Below, one piece after another: positions 15,401 to 23,850 of a stretch of 33,309 bases of DNA. The translations under genes and the position numbers were made by a program. The DNA is from Armatimonadota bacterium. GTDB lineage: Bacteria; Armatimonadota; UBA5829. The notes below the pieces were generated by a model, which worked only from the letters and a program-made list of their open reading frames with translations, did no database searches and had not been told where the DNA came from. The number at the start of each line of letters is the position of its first letter. Positions within the stretch are counted from its first letter, which is position 1. The stretch covers positions 1 to 33,309 of the forward strand of contig JBDKUO010000068.1 in the NCBI GenBank assembly GCA_039679645.1, written 5' to 3'.

Positions 15401-16247
15401 TACCGTGACTGTCCTCCAGTGTGCATGCTGCACGTAATGACACACTGCCGTTTCCGACATTCACCTCGGCTGTTAGATAGCCGCCACTACCACCATAGTC
15501 ATAGACCGTGCACGAATCCGAGCGCGTGCACGCGCATACGCCGGTCGAGCGTGAATAGGTTGCCGACGCATATGTGGTCATCGACGTTGCAACCGATTTG
15601 TTTGGCAGGCCCTCCTCTACGGTGTATACGCCGTCACTGTATGTGATCTTGCCGTCGGGGTACAGCAGTGAGCACGAGGCCTCTATCTGCTGATTTGTTG
15701 CCCCATCTGGATACGTGGTGTCAAACTCCACGGTCTGACCGCCCATCGAGACCACCCAATGCAGGGACGTATAGACATCCTTGACCGTTACCATGCTCGC
15801 GCCCATGATGTTGGCAGCAGACCCGACGCGGCCCTTGCCGGGATACAGTCCTCCAGAGGCGTTTTGCGTAAAATCCGCGTAACGACGTAAAGTCCCGCTG
15901 CAAGATACGCTGAACGATCCCCCGCCGCCATCAATAACAACTATCGCCTCATCGGGGCTAAACGACCCCGGGCCGCCGCCGCCGTCCCAGCGCAGGGTAT
16001 GACCCCTGTGAACATCGCCGCCGCCGATTATCACATGATTTTCGTCGTAGATGTAGGGGTCTTGCCAAACGCAAGACCCAATGCTAAACGACTTTCCCGC
16101 CAGCGATATGCCGACCGAGCCGCACGAAACATTATCCAGATACACCCCGCCATCGGGACGGTCAGACAGGTCGTATAGCAAGATCGCGCTGCCCGACGCG
16201 CTCAAAGAAAGTGTGCCAACGTTGTTATTTACGAGTAGGTACGACAT
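12498..16247 (-). CDS. Large phage tail/receptor-binding protein with carbohydrate-binding and sialidase-like repeats
   Basis: At 1249 residues this is the largest phage gene, and it is placed at the distal end of the tail module. The N-terminal part is glycine- and serine-rich beta structure (DGGGGSFSVSCSG). The middle holds WESGGSYKQGDHVLYNS, then IVYTCMHA, the pattern of a family 5/12 carbohydrate-binding module, which often binds chitin or related glycans. The last 350 residues carry repeated YSRDGF, YRSHDAALTFFG and YSLDNGEHWQS units, like the Asp-box (BNR) turns of sialidase propellers. No catalytic set is evident, so binding is more likely than cleavage. The ATG overlaps the preceding stop by one base (TAATG), which suggests translational coupling. 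Confidence 0.75.
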   Translation of the reverse strand: MSYLLVNNNVGTLSLSASGSAILLYDLSDRPDGGVYLDNVSCGSVGISLAGKSFSIGSCVWQDPYIYDENHVIIGGGDVHRGHTLRWDGGGGPGSFSPDEAIVVIDGGGGSFSVSCSGTLRRYADFTQNASGGLYPGKGRVGSAANIMGASMVTVKDVYTSLHWVVSMGGQTVEFDTTYPDGATNQQIEASCSLLYPDGKITYSDGVYTVEEGLPNKSVATSMTTYASATYSRSTGVCACTRSDSCTVYDYGGSGGYLTAEVNVGNGSVSLRAACTLEDSHGKAMAAIHDYCGAYTVDYAGQVQNMDGEARNDIVILTNEKHVGDTELIEFDSDGGTITYTGMVSFLGSVWDSSGTEERFLNATDGDLPNSIAALTDYLEHGHLIAKNVPSVWGETAQNDYVESGFVVQEGYGNIMIAAGVAHIGGNTATLSEDAYYNHPDSRDIYIDIDSSATLLYTVLANGATAPAIASGTLRLAKVVTGENLAIISITDLRVFKNNYTKSGEHPSHPCWQPFPQQMRDDNGNPMYTSDGEPLWATDSPAYYDTEILVRCSDFDTADALQFDFVSTGLVANPPLQFITPTWAANNCTTDVVDSTQHVTVGEGVTAAYIEDSDMLSDNIRLTGTRFAVVKWRASVNGATAKLNIGQHRWDLVYDEGVDWESGGSYKQGDHVLYNSIVYTCMHAVGSSTAPDLDLGCWLPYHASFIDLCRPDSAGEHEVSTQQSIIPYEQPFDKRLWDDVDERAKRNNDSTYDWEFPAGWGVGRIVSLKIECPTPDCEYWLEHVRLYRRTSAEGGFAAVFVLPHQPAWNDIRDIYDPAWPSTGVITHDPASGYPDDEIATIPKLYLIVDGAVIWELYAGICSYHQAAPPDYDMVYTFLPERIRNISAPGSGWGGCPQDDYATPANFPLNGVVTITPKTSWGQNAWAQENDFATWLESGIHYADANGHVGLDLQPWVSAWSHFPGSTGKVNSFQKQYRGQIWGLAWKTNGRPGEGDVQIATPNASPSYIETTTAQSNACGFFQSVAVNTEGMVTARGGGDEKPTSLYVANRLWTRVAGLIVSAGKIALDHRHSRKTGVGALAMATADRISVFQTYDCGMTHSEERVLELSSDVRSPCVFEVPDGRGVWGIAWTSGSDTKAAYSRDGFISKEVKTLLANVKNVRVVAHPLTGVVMAVGLNSDSNLVAYRSHDAALTFFGPYTIASAVDEQTPALDAVADAHGSWRVMYQNANGDNLQYYSLDNGEHWQSLS

Positions 16248-16429
16248 TAGTTTCGCACCTCAAGCTCCACGCGGTCGCCCCAGGTTATGTCGCCCTGCTG
16301 GATCGCCTGGGTGACGTAGCTCGCCGGGCGGTTCTGGGCTGCGGTGATCTTGACCCGCCGCGTATCCAGAGCGAGTTCTCTCGCGTAGCGCTCTCTCAAA
16401 TTGGCCAAAAAGACTTTTTGCGCTCTCAC
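16247..16429 (-). CDS. Small phage tail-region protein, unknown
   Basis: The 60 residues are basic at the N terminus (RAQKVFLANLRERYARELALDTRRVKI) and end with QGDITWGDRVELEVRN. The GTG start at 16429 overlaps the preceding stop as GTGA, and its own stop overlaps the next ATG. This coupling on both sides supports a real gene. I do not recognise the family; by position it may be a small distal-tail component. Confidence 0.6.
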   Translation of the reverse strand: MRAQKVFLANLRERYARELALDTRRVKITAAQNRPASYVTQAIQQGDITWGDRVELEVRN

Positions 16430-18663
16430 AGTATGACCCTCCCCGTGTAGGTGGTGCTCTCGGTCGTCTCTAGCGCCTTGATACTTTCGGCGTCGGTCGA
16501 AAGCTCAACAATCTCGACGTCGCAGACCCCCTCTAAGGTCCAACGTGTGCCTATCGCCAAGTCGGAGTTAAATGGCCCTCGCCAAGACACGGTGATATAC
16601 GGACGGAAGCCCTCTGTGGCCATCTTGGTCAGGCAGTCGTTCAGCGCGGCCATGGTGTTAAGATCGAAGTTGATCAGAACGGCCTGATCACGCTCCCCCA
16701 CGTAGCTGAGTGGCTTGGGGTTCTCCGCACATTCGATGCTGATGGGGTTGACGGCCTCGTTGGCGATGGTGTCGCCCTTGTCCGTCTTGCCGATCACATA
16801 CAGAGAATTGCACTCCGGCGGCTCGGCCTCAATTTCATATTCCTCGCTCATCCACGGTTCGCCGTTCATTATCTGTTGCAGAGTAGGCAGCTTTTGAATA
16901 ACGCCCTGGCTTGAGGTTGGCGTCGTATCGGCTCCAATTTGCCAATAACCATTTCCACGATAGCGAGCCAACCAGTGAGGAGAGAAGTTCTCTATAATGT
17001 ACTCAAAGAACTCCCGCACAGGCGTGTTGGGCTCCGGCTGCGACTTGAACCCCGGGCTGTCCTTTTCCTTTGGGTCGTCCGTGTCCTGCCCCTGTAAGCT
17101 GGACTGCGGAAGAAGCGTCGCACACGCCTCTATGGATATCTTCTCGTCAGGAAAGCCGCACAGCCGCAGAAGCCAATTGAGAGCATCGGTGACGCTGAGG
17201 TTTCCGTAGCTGGCCGACCATAGAAAGCGCTTCTTTGTGAGCCGAAAGACCCCGTAGTTGACTCCTGTGAGCGTGATCCGGTTGTATTGTCGCCGACAAG
17301 TGGTCTTGGGTTTGGAGAACATAACCCGCATGTAGTCGACGCCGTCGATCACCAGCTTGCCGTTAAGTCGGGTGCGCCACGTCAGATCGCTAATCGCCGA
17401 GTCGGTAAAATCGTCCATCACCTCTGCCGTAAGCGTCTGCGAATCCCAGTCTTTGCCGTCTTCGATACGCAGGCTTAAAATCTTGCTCTCGGGGATAGTG
17501 ATGACTGTCGGCGTCCTATGCCCGACTAGCTCAGGAAACACTAGGTGGTATCCGTCGACCCAGGGCGTGCATGTTCCATCACCCGATAAAGTTAATTTTG
17601 TCTTAAATGTTCGCCGCGTACCATCAGCTACAAAAGCGTTCCCATCAGCATCTAGCACCTCCGAAGTCACTGCGGGAGTACCGTAAGTGCGAGACCATAT
17701 CTCCGTGACAAGTGGCATCTGCGTCGGAAAGTAGGGCAGCTGATCTTGAGTATCAGTAAACGTCCCGCTCGTCGGATAGCCGATCAACGACACCGATAAT
17801 TTGACCGCGTGCGAGTCGTTTCCGTCGACATAGACCCCGAACTTGCCAGCCTTGGTGATCTGGTAGGTGTTGTCGACAATGGTCGCTTCGTGATGCGTGT
17901 AGACGTCGTGAAATATTTTGCCCCCGCTCTGCATCATGAAGAGGATGTTGCCGCGCCCAAATGGGATGATGTAAAGGTGCATAGCCGCGTTGGGTATAAA
18001 ACCGATAATACTGCTCGACATGCCTTTCGGGTCAGCGAATGTTCCAAACTCCTTTACGTGCACCCAGTGAGAGGGGTCGCAGGAGCCATCCGTGCTCCAC
18101 ATAAGATCGGTCCCACCATCTGTATGCATTCGAAGCATAAAATCGCCAAACTTAAAACCTAGATAGTCATGAGCAAATGTTCCAAAATAGGCGGTCGATT
18201 CGATGCCCAGGTGATAGCCCTGATTGACGGGATATGAGTCCTTGCTCACGATAACCGGCACTAATTCATGTCCTGACTCCAGACTGGCTTTGGGCAAATC
18301 TGCTATCGCGACGGACAGCAACGTGTTTATGAGTCCAAAGTTTGCGCCGCCCGTCGACATGATGGAGTGCGTGCCGCTGTTGGCCGGCAGCACCTGCGGA
18401 TGTTCATGCCAGCAATCTGCCGCCAGGGACATCGCCGCAGCGTGTAGCCGCAGGCCGTCCGTGCTTGGCGAGTACCACGCCACCGGGTCGAGATTGAGTG
18501 GTTTTAGCATCAGGGTCCCCGTCTTGGGTTCCAGCATACAATTAGAGCCGATCTGCAAGGACCGTCCCGTGCGAAGGTCCTTGCACAGCCGACTCTTCTG
18601 ATACCCCTCCTCGATGAGGACGTCGTAAGGAATATCTAGTTGTAGCTGATATCGGTCGCTCAT
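16426..18663 (-). CDS. Distal tail/baseplate protein (siphovirus tail component)
   Basis: The 745 residues follow the tape measure and precede the receptor-binding protein, the usual place of the tail-associated distal and hub-like proteins. It begins MSDRYQLQLDIPYDVLIEEG. The central region is beta-rich with aromatic and glycine patterns (ESTAYFGTFAHDYLGFKFGD, HLYIIPFGRGNILFMM). The C-terminal third (DVEIVELSTDAESIKALE, VSWRGPFNSDLAIGTRW) resembles a hub fold. The start overlaps the tape-measure stop as ATGA. No lysozyme or peptidase motif is evident. Confidence 0.65.
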   Translation of the reverse strand: MSDRYQLQLDIPYDVLIEEGYQKSRLCKDLRTGRSLQIGSNCMLEPKTGTLMLKPLNLDPVAWYSPSTDGLRLHAAAMSLAADCWHEHPQVLPANSGTHSIMSTGGANFGLINTLLSVAIADLPKASLESGHELVPVIVSKDSYPVNQGYHLGIESTAYFGTFAHDYLGFKFGDFMLRMHTDGGTDLMWSTDGSCDPSHWVHVKEFGTFADPKGMSSSIIGFIPNAAMHLYIIPFGRGNILFMMQSGGKIFHDVYTHHEATIVDNTYQITKAGKFGVYVDGNDSHAVKLSVSLIGYPTSGTFTDTQDQLPYFPTQMPLVTEIWSRTYGTPAVTSEVLDADGNAFVADGTRRTFKTKLTLSGDGTCTPWVDGYHLVFPELVGHRTPTVITIPESKILSLRIEDGKDWDSQTLTAEVMDDFTDSAISDLTWRTRLNGKLVIDGVDYMRVMFSKPKTTCRRQYNRITLTGVNYGVFRLTKKRFLWSASYGNLSVTDALNWLLRLCGFPDEKISIEACATLLPQSSLQGQDTDDPKEKDSPGFKSQPEPNTPVREFFEYIIENFSPHWLARYRGNGYWQIGADTTPTSSQGVIQKLPTLQQIMNGEPWMSEEYEIEAEPPECNSLYVIGKTDKGDTIANEAVNPISIECAENPKPLSYVGERDQAVLINFDLNTMAALNDCLTKMATEGFRPYITVSWRGPFNSDLAIGTRWTLEGVCDVEIVELSTDAESIKALETTESTTYTGRVIL

Positions 18664-20291
18664 CCGATGACCCCCGTCCCCATCGCGCCGTAAAGAGCAC
18701 GCATCAGATCGCCCTGATTATATCGCCCCTGCATTCGCTTGCCGCCGCCGATCAGGATGGCCTTCTGATCCTTGCCCAGCTTTACGAGCTGTTCAAGCAG
18801 TTCGTTGGTTCGACTCTTGGGGTTGATCTGTCCCGTTGTGCCTCGCTCAGAATCAACCTTCTTTTGCACGTCTTCCCACTTGCTCTTGGCATCATACATC
18901 CCCTTGACTGCGCCGATGACAGCCCCGGCCGCCGCGCCCCAAGGACCTCCAAACGAGTATCCAGCCGCTGCACCCGCCACGCCGCCGCCGAGGGCACCGC
19001 CGCCAAGAAGCTTGAGGCCTCCCCACACTCGCGCCTTGGAGCCGTAGGGGGTCTTAGCCCACTTCTCGATGTCCTTGTCGTTACTGGTGGCGCTCGATAT
19101 GGCTCCTCCGGCTAAAGCACCGATAATTCCGACACCAATTCTACCGATGGTGCTGCCGAGAACCTTGCCAATTACACCCTTAAAGCCTGCCGATGCCGCG
19201 GATTTTGCTCCGGCCGCGCCCGCCCCGGTTGCCGCAGCTGCGCCGGTGGCTGTGCCTGCCCCAGAGGCTGCAGCAGTTGCTCCAGATCCAGCTCCGGCCG
19301 TTGCGGCGGCTTTCTGAGCTGCGCCCGCGCCACGAGCCGCAATCGCGATCTCAATCCACATGTTTCGCAGGGCCTGTAGACCCGGCATGATGAGTGTGAT
19401 CCCGCCGCCGACTACCGCGAGAGCCCCGGCTGCAAACAAAATCGCGCCTGCCGCACCGCCGGTGTGCTCATTGAGGGTCGTAAAGCTCTTGACGAGCGGT
19501 TTCAGAACCTTGTTGGTCGACGTGAGGATCGGTAGCATCCCTGCACCCATGGACTCGTTAAGACTATTTATCTCGACATCGAGTTGCTCTATCGCTCCGC
19601 CGTAGCCCTTGGCCGCCTCGGTTGCCTGGCCCTTGAATTTCTTGTCGAGCTCCTCCAGAATGGCCTTGTAGCCGATCTGTTTGTAGCGGTTCTCATCCAC
19701 CATGACGCCGACCCGGCGGAGGGCTGTTATCATCCCCATGTGGCCCTTGCCGAGCATGATGGCGATCTGCTCCAGCGACATCTCCTCGCCCCCGAGCTTC
19801 TTGAGTCCCTCCTGCATGTCGAGCATTCGGGGCAGGTAGTCCTTGATTTCCTTTGAGCCCATGTGGAAACTCGCAAGGACAGCCGCCGCGTTGATGAGTT
19901 GTTCATCGCCGACAGCGGTCGTATCCTCAAGGCTCTTGGCGTAGCGGTCAACTTCCTTTGCAGCGGCGGCCCCGCCCTTGCCGGAAGCCGTAAGGGCAGT
20001 GCGAAGGCGACGCTCCGCGGCTGCCTGCATCGCGGCAGCCTCGGTCGCCTTGTGCATATAGGCAAGTATTCCGGCTCCAGCCCCCGATATCATTGCTCCC
20101 GCCATCATCATCTCGCCGCCGGAGATTCCGACGCGCTTGAACGCAGCCTGGGTCGCGTTCGCGTCCCCGGTCATACCCTTGAAGCAGCCGCCAATGATCC
20201 GGCTGCCCCGCTGAAACGTCTCCACCCCGGTCAAAGATACGTAGGTGTTGAAGTTCTCGCCGTTCTTGGCTCCCGCTGCGCCCAGTCCCAT
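18660..20291 (-). CDS. Tape measure protein
   Basis: It is predicted to set tail length and to help DNA passage. The 543 residues have helical N-terminal parts (MQAAAERRLRTALTASGKGG, YLPRMLDMQEGLKKLGGEEM) and hydrophobic segments at about 280-305 (AAGAILFAAGALAVVGGGI) and in the Gly/Ala-rich region near 380-450. A very low-complexity Ala/Gly/Thr stretch (GAGAAQKAAATAGAGSG and onward) lies around 320-370. At this length the tail would be short for a siphovirus. It follows the tail assembly gene by 6 bp. Confidence 0.85.
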   Translation of the reverse strand: MGLGAAGAKNGENFNTYVSLTGVETFQRGSRIIGGCFKGMTGDANATQAAFKRVGISGGEMMMAGAMISGAGAGILAYMHKATEAAAMQAAAERRLRTALTASGKGGAAAAKEVDRYAKSLEDTTAVGDEQLINAAAVLASFHMGSKEIKDYLPRMLDMQEGLKKLGGEEMSLEQIAIMLGKGHMGMITALRRVGVMVDENRYKQIGYKAILEELDKKFKGQATEAAKGYGGAIEQLDVEINSLNESMGAGMLPILTSTNKVLKPLVKSFTTLNEHTGGAAGAILFAAGALAVVGGGITLIMPGLQALRNMWIEIAIAARGAGAAQKAAATAGAGSGATAAASGAGTATGAAAATGAGAAGAKSAASAGFKGVIGKVLGSTIGRIGVGIIGALAGGAISSATSNDKDIEKWAKTPYGSKARVWGGLKLLGGGALGGGVAGAAAGYSFGGPWGAAAGAVIGAVKGMYDAKSKWEDVQKKVDSERGTTGQINPKSRTNELLEQLVKLGKDQKAILIGGGKRMQGRYNQGDLMRALYGAMGTGVIG

Positions 20292-20297
20292 CTTTGA

Positions 20298-20867
20298 TTA
20301 CTCCCCTTTCGTCTTTTCGGTCTCTTCCTCTAGGGCCTTCTCCTTGAGAGCTTCCACGTCCAGTTCAGCCTCGACCTCAGCCGCGGCCAGGTATCGCATA
20401 AACTCTTCTTCCGAGACGGCGTCAAGCTCCGCCGGGAATCGCCCCAGCTTCTCGACGCAGACGGTGTAGAGGCGTCGCACGTAGGGGTTTTGTTTCATGG
20501 CGGTCTTTAGCCCCTCGTACATGTCTTGACTTCGATAGCTAAGGCTCAGCCCTTTTTCGATGATCTTGTCGGCGATTCCGTCGGCGATCTCAAGCAGATG
20601 TCCGGTGTCCTCCAGACTGAGTTTCGGCTCAGTCATAATATAGACGACGGACAGCAGGCGGTCCTGTTTTGAGTCGTAATGCGTCTTGCCCTTCTCATCA
20701 ACGGGATGCGAGGCGGCCTGGATCGTTGCCATGCCGCCAATCGAAAAACCTCGCACGCGAACGGCCTTGTCAGGACCCAGTTCCGGGAGAAACAACACGT
20801 CCTCAGCCGGTCTTCCGTCTCTGAAAAACTCTTCCTTTGAAATTATTTTGGGGTTATCATCTGCCAT
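20298..20867 (-). CDS. Tail assembly chaperone-like protein
   Basis: The 189 residues lie between the tail tube and the tape measure, the fixed position of tail assembly chaperones. It has the acidic, helical C terminus of that group (EEFMRYLAAAEVEAELDVEALKEK). The N-terminal part (LPELGPDKAVRVRGFSIGG) resembles chaperones that bind the tape measure. Many relatives make a longer form by a -1 frameshift, but I see no second ORF and no clear slippery site near the 3' end. Confidence 0.65.
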   Translation of the reverse strand: MADDNPKIISKEEFFRDGRPAEDVLFLPELGPDKAVRVRGFSIGGMATIQAASHPVDEKGKTHYDSKQDRLLSVVYIMTEPKLSLEDTGHLLEIADGIADKIIEKGLSLSYRSQDMYEGLKTAMKQNPYVRRLYTVCVEKLGRFPAELDAVSEEEFMRYLAAAEVEAELDVEALKEKALEEETEKTKGE

Positions 20868-20882
20868 TTGTTTGGCTCCTTT

Positions 20883-21311
20883 TTATATTGATCGGCCCGC
20901 GATGTAAACCGGGTCATCAGCCGCAACGAATGATATATCCTCATCAACCAACCCAGCAGGCATCGAGAGCGTGCCCTTCTCGACCCAGATTGGTCCCTCG
21001 AAAATCCGCGTCGAGGTGTCGTGCTCGTCTTGGTAGACTACGATGGTCGCAGGTGTCCGATTATCCCCCGCACTCGGGGTCGATGCGGCCAAATCGAGGA
21101 CTGCGGCGATGCTTGACGGAATAGAATATCTCTTAGCGGTAACGCTAAAGTCGGCTTCGTCCGGGATGCGCTTCTTCCATGACCTTCCAAATGGACGAGG
21201 CTCCAGGAACGTGTTCGATATCTCCACCGTAACCTCGTAGGCGTCCATCAGTGTAACACCCCCGATTTTAACTTGGGCGTACTTCCCAGTCAGCTCCTGT
21301 GCAGCAGACAT
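20883..21311 (-). CDS. Tail tube (major tail) protein
   Basis: The 142 residues read as a beta-rich tube subunit: GKYAQVKIGGVTLMDAYEVT, then VEISNTFLEPRPFGRSWKK, DFSVTAKRYSI and WVEKGTLSMPAGLVDEDISF. Its length and its place just before the tail assembly gene fit tube proteins of siphoviruses. There is no sheath gene next to it, so the tail is likely non-contractile. Confidence 0.75.
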   Translation of the reverse strand: MSAAQELTGKYAQVKIGGVTLMDAYEVTVEISNTFLEPRPFGRSWKKRIPDEADFSVTAKRYSIPSSIAAVLDLAASTPSAGDNRTPATIVVYQDEHDTSTRIFEGPIWVEKGTLSMPAGLVDEDISFVAADDPVYIAGRSI

Positions 21312-21321
21312 TTTCTTCTCC

Positions 21322-22080
21322 TTATTCTACCGGCGTTCGGTCGGTCTTGGTCTGAATCTTGAACGTATTGCCCGCCGCGCCCCCGGTGATCGTCACCGAT
21401 GCCGTGTTTACGAGCTTCTTGCCGTTGGCCGCGATCAGGTTAACCTTGGTCCCCGTCGCGCCGTTCAGCGTCCCAGTGCAGTTGGTCGACGCGCCGTCCA
21501 CATCGGTCGCCACCGCGGTGATCGCCACATTGGAGCAGGCCGCAGTGGCCTCAGCCTCTATGTCGGCCCCGCCGTAAAGGCTTGCGTCGATTGGCCCGCC
21601 GTCAGTGTAGGTTCCGGCCCCCGCGCCCGAGACGGAGAAGCTGCCGAGCAGCGTCACCGGCGGGTAGACATTGTTCGCGCTCAGGGCCACTCCCTGACTG
21701 CGGGCGAGTTCCGCGAATGACGGGGAAAACCTCGCCGCGTTGGCCGTAGCCATCAGGTCCAGGGTGTTGTGCGATACATCACCTCGATTTCTGAGGTGCG
21801 CCATCAGATTGTTGAGCGAGAACGCCAGCAGGCCGTAGAGGCTCTTCGCCCCCGCTTTCAGATTCTCAAGATGCTGAAGTTCGCCGGGCAGCAGGTCTGC
21901 CGCCGTAGATGCGTCGTCGCCGCCGGTCGGCGAGGCGATAGTTTGCACCCGCGTGACGTTGACCTTTGCCGCCTTGCTGATAGCTCCGGCCTCGACCCCC
22001 GTGCCGAACGCCGTCGCGATGCGGTCCAGTTGAACCCCCAGCGAGTCTGTCATGGCGAGTAGATTAGCCCAGGTTATCAA
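21322..22080 (-). CDS. Virion structural protein of unknown role, TTG start
   Basis: The 252 residues combine a helical N-terminal half (LGVQLDRIATAFGTGVEAG, LPGELQHLENLKAGAKSLYG) with a beta-rich Thr/Ala/Gly C-terminal domain (GTLNGATGTKVNLIAANG, SVTITGGAAGNTFKI) that looks immunoglobulin- or jelly-roll-like. The TTG at 22080 is preferred because GGAGGTGA lies close upstream; the ATG at 22053 has no ribosome site. It overlaps the end of the upstream gene by 17 bp. The position just before the tail tube suggests a tail terminator-region or decoration protein. I do not recognise the family. Confidence 0.6.
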   Translation of the reverse strand: MITWANLLAMTDSLGVQLDRIATAFGTGVEAGAISKAAKVNVTRVQTIASPTGGDDASTAADLLPGELQHLENLKAGAKSLYGLLAFSLNNLMAHLRNRGDVSHNTLDLMATANAARFSPSFAELARSQGVALSANNVYPPVTLLGSFSVSGAGAGTYTDGGPIDASLYGGADIEAEATAACSNVAITAVATDVDGASTNCTGTLNGATGTKVNLIAANGKKLVNTASVTITGGAAGNTFKIQTKTDRTPVE

Positions 22081-22330
22081 TTGCGGTCACCTCCATTCCC
22101 TCGATCTGCCTGAGCTGAGTTGCCAACTCCGACAGTTTGTAGGGAAAATCCTCCGGCAGGTCGTGAGACGTTATCCTCAGCTCCTGCCCGGTCTCGATTA
22201 CGAGGCCATTGTTGCTGTAGACCCGACGCACTCCTTCCGGCCCGACATCAAACTTTATGGCCAGCCCCTTTGGCTCCACGATACTCGTGGTCTTCGGTGC
22301 CTCGGTCTTATCTTCTGTATTAGCAGGCAT
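22064..22330 (-). CDS. Small phage protein, unknown
   Basis: The 88 residues begin MPANTEDKTEAPKTTSIVEP and contain GLAIKFDVGPEGVRRVYSNN and LRITSHDLPEDFPYKLSELA. The ATG at 22330 is chosen because AGGAGGG sits 5 nt upstream; the open frame runs 12 codons further but has no such site. It lies between the gp10-like protein and the 252-residue structural protein in the neck/tail region. Confidence 0.65.
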   Translation of the reverse strand: MPANTEDKTEAPKTTSIVEPKGLAIKFDVGPEGVRRVYSNNGLVIETGQELRITSHDLPEDFPYKLSELATQLRQIEGMEVTAIDNLG

Positions 22331-22340
22331 TATTGCCCTC

Positions 22341-22868
22341 CTATGCTCCAGGAATGATTCCTGCACGCATAGCGCGCACGATTCCCTCCCGGTAAAATTG
22401 TCTTGCTTGTGAACCCATAGTCTGAATAGCCCGTGTTCGCCAAGGCGCTGGATAACGACATTTCATGTCGTGACGAGCTGCCGCATAGCCACTATCGTTG
22501 AAGATAACCCCCAGGTAGGCCGACGCGATCCGCATTCGCTCTGATCGCCGCAGGTTGCCTGACCGATGCCAGGCCGGTTTCTTGCCCTCGCGCGTCTCTG
22601 ACATGGTTCGAGAGTTCAGGAAGTTCTTACGAGCGCTAAACCGTCGCCCATCCGAGTCCGCTTTACGCTTGCGTTCGATCTGTGTCTCCATGCGGTTGGG
22701 GATAGGCTTATCGTAGATCATCTCTTTCAGGTTCTTGCGCGATTCTTGATAGATCGCGGCGGTAGCTTTGGCCGTGGCCGCCCTCATCTCCGGGGCAATA
22801 GCTTGTTCTCGACGCTGCCAGGCGCGCGATAATTGTTGAGCATTTGATCGTATGCCGACGTTTATCAT
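22341..22868 (-). CDS. HK97 gp10-like neck/tail-completion protein
   Basis: The 175 residues are basic and helical at the N terminus (AQQLSRAWQRREQAIAPEMR), followed by WHRSGNLRRSERMRIASAYL and VIFNDSGYAAARHDMKC, the pattern of gp10-like proteins that join head and tail (compare PHRTGNLRRS followed by a short beta strand and YA..). The start overlaps the upstream stop by 4 bases. It lies exactly between the connector gene and the tail genes. Confidence 0.7.
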   Translation of the reverse strand: MINVGIRSNAQQLSRAWQRREQAIAPEMRAATAKATAAIYQESRKNLKEMIYDKPIPNRMETQIERKRKADSDGRRFSARKNFLNSRTMSETREGKKPAWHRSGNLRRSERMRIASAYLGVIFNDSGYAAARHDMKCRYPAPWRTRAIQTMGSQARQFYREGIVRAMRAGIIPGA

Positions 22869-23365
22869 GGCAGATAAGACCCGTTTGAATCTTCGAGAGT
22901 TTCCCAGAGAGCAGTCAGCCCGCCGCTTTTTGAATCCGTGTCAGGAGTGCTCGTCACAAAAGCGGGAAGTGCGAATCCCACGTCTCCCTCGGGTTGGATG
23001 TCATACATTGCGAAGATGTCCTGTGCGCGTTTACGGTAATCATCCCGCAGCGCGGCGGCCTCCTCCGGGTCGATATACTCCCGAGGAAGGTCTGAGCCCA
23101 CAAAACCGATCATGGTCGCCGTGATGGCCTGCCAAATCACCGCCAACGTCGCCCAGGTTACCGAGTTCTTGAGCAAGATCGCGTCGTCGTCGCTCGCCGC
23201 GGTGTAAACATCCCCGAGTTGCTTGCGATAAAGCGCATCGACCACGGTGATCTCCCTTTCGCAGAGCGCGATCATCTCGTCCTCTGTGTCAAATTTTGGA
23301 AAGTAGGCAAGAAGCAACTGCCCCTCGTCCACCACTTCCTGGCCGGTCGGCTTAACGGTTGCCAT
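22865..23365 (-). CDS. Head-tail connector/adaptor-like protein
   Basis: The 166 residues are acidic and mainly helical (DEGQLLLAYFPKFDTEDEM, VTWATLAVIWQAITATMIGF, PEEAAALRDDYRKRAQDIF). Size, composition and position between the capsid group and the gp10-like gene fit a gp6-type adaptor. No specific motif settles it. Confidence 0.5.
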   Translation of the reverse strand: MATVKPTGQEVVDEGQLLLAYFPKFDTEDEMIALCEREITVVDALYRKQLGDVYTAASDDDAILLKNSVTWATLAVIWQAITATMIGFVGSDLPREYIDPEEAAALRDDYRKRAQDIFAMYDIQPEGDVGFALPAFVTSTPDTDSKSGGLTALWETLEDSNGSYLP

Positions 23366-23367
23366 AA

Positions 23368-23805
23368 CTAACTATCCTCTCCTGATTGAGGCTTCCGAGT
23401 CTTCGACTTCGAGTCATCGCTCTTACTCTCGACTTTAGTCCTGGCCTGAACTTCGCCATCGGCGACTACCTCGGACGAAGCAGTTACCTCCGTCTCCGGT
23501 TCCGCCGTTGCGCCATCCGGAGTAGGACCCTCTTCTAACTGTGTCTGATCGCCCTCTGGTCTGGGCTGAAGCTCGGCCTCACCCACGCCTGGATCGTCCT
23601 CAATCTTGATCTCGGCCTCAGGCTTCGCCTCAGACTGGGCATCTTCCTCGATCTCGACCTCCTCGACAACCAGCGCAGGATCGTCTTCAATCCCCGGCGG
23701 CAACCTATCGATGTAGGTCCATTCGCTCGCCGACCAGAACCGCCCCGCGGCATACCAGCCGTCCTCGCCCTTGTGTTGTTTTATGGCTTTTACTCTGTAA
23801 AGCAT
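23368..23805 (-). CDS. Acidic low-complexity phage protein, unknown
   Basis: The 145 residues have a short globular start (MLYRVKAIKQHKGEDGWYAA, GRFWSASEWTYIDRLPPG). A long Glu/Asp/Pro/Ser/Thr-rich tail follows (EEVEIEEDAQSEAKPEAEIK). TAGGAGA lies upstream of the ATG. N-terminal parts of this kind occur in small phage proteins next to the capsid gene; the tail is probably disordered. Confidence 0.6.
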   Translation of the reverse strand: MLYRVKAIKQHKGEDGWYAAGRFWSASEWTYIDRLPPGIEDDPALVVEEVEIEEDAQSEAKPEAEIKIEDDPGVGEAELQPRPEGDQTQLEEGPTPDGATAEPETEVTASSEVVADGEVQARTKVESKSDDSKSKTRKPQSGEDS

Positions 23806-23822
23806 CGTGTTCTCCTAACAAT

Positions 23823-23850
23823 TCAGGCGAGACCGTTAAGCCTCGCCTGA
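23823..23850 (-). terminator. Hairpin after the major capsid gene, possible attenuator
   Basis: TCAGGCGAG (23823-23831) pairs perfectly with CTCGCCTGA (23842-23850) around a 10-base loop. On the minus strand only a weak ATTGTT follows, so termination would be partial. It lies in the 72-bp gap just after the capsid stop. Confidence 0.5.

Noticed and set aside
18782-20065. Long open frames opposite and alongside the tape measure gene
   Set aside because: They result from the GC-rich Ala/Gly coding of the tape measure protein and are low-complexity shadows.
20280-20330. Programmed -1 frameshift in the tail assembly gene
   Set aside because: No slippery heptamer and no extended frame were found before the tape measure start.
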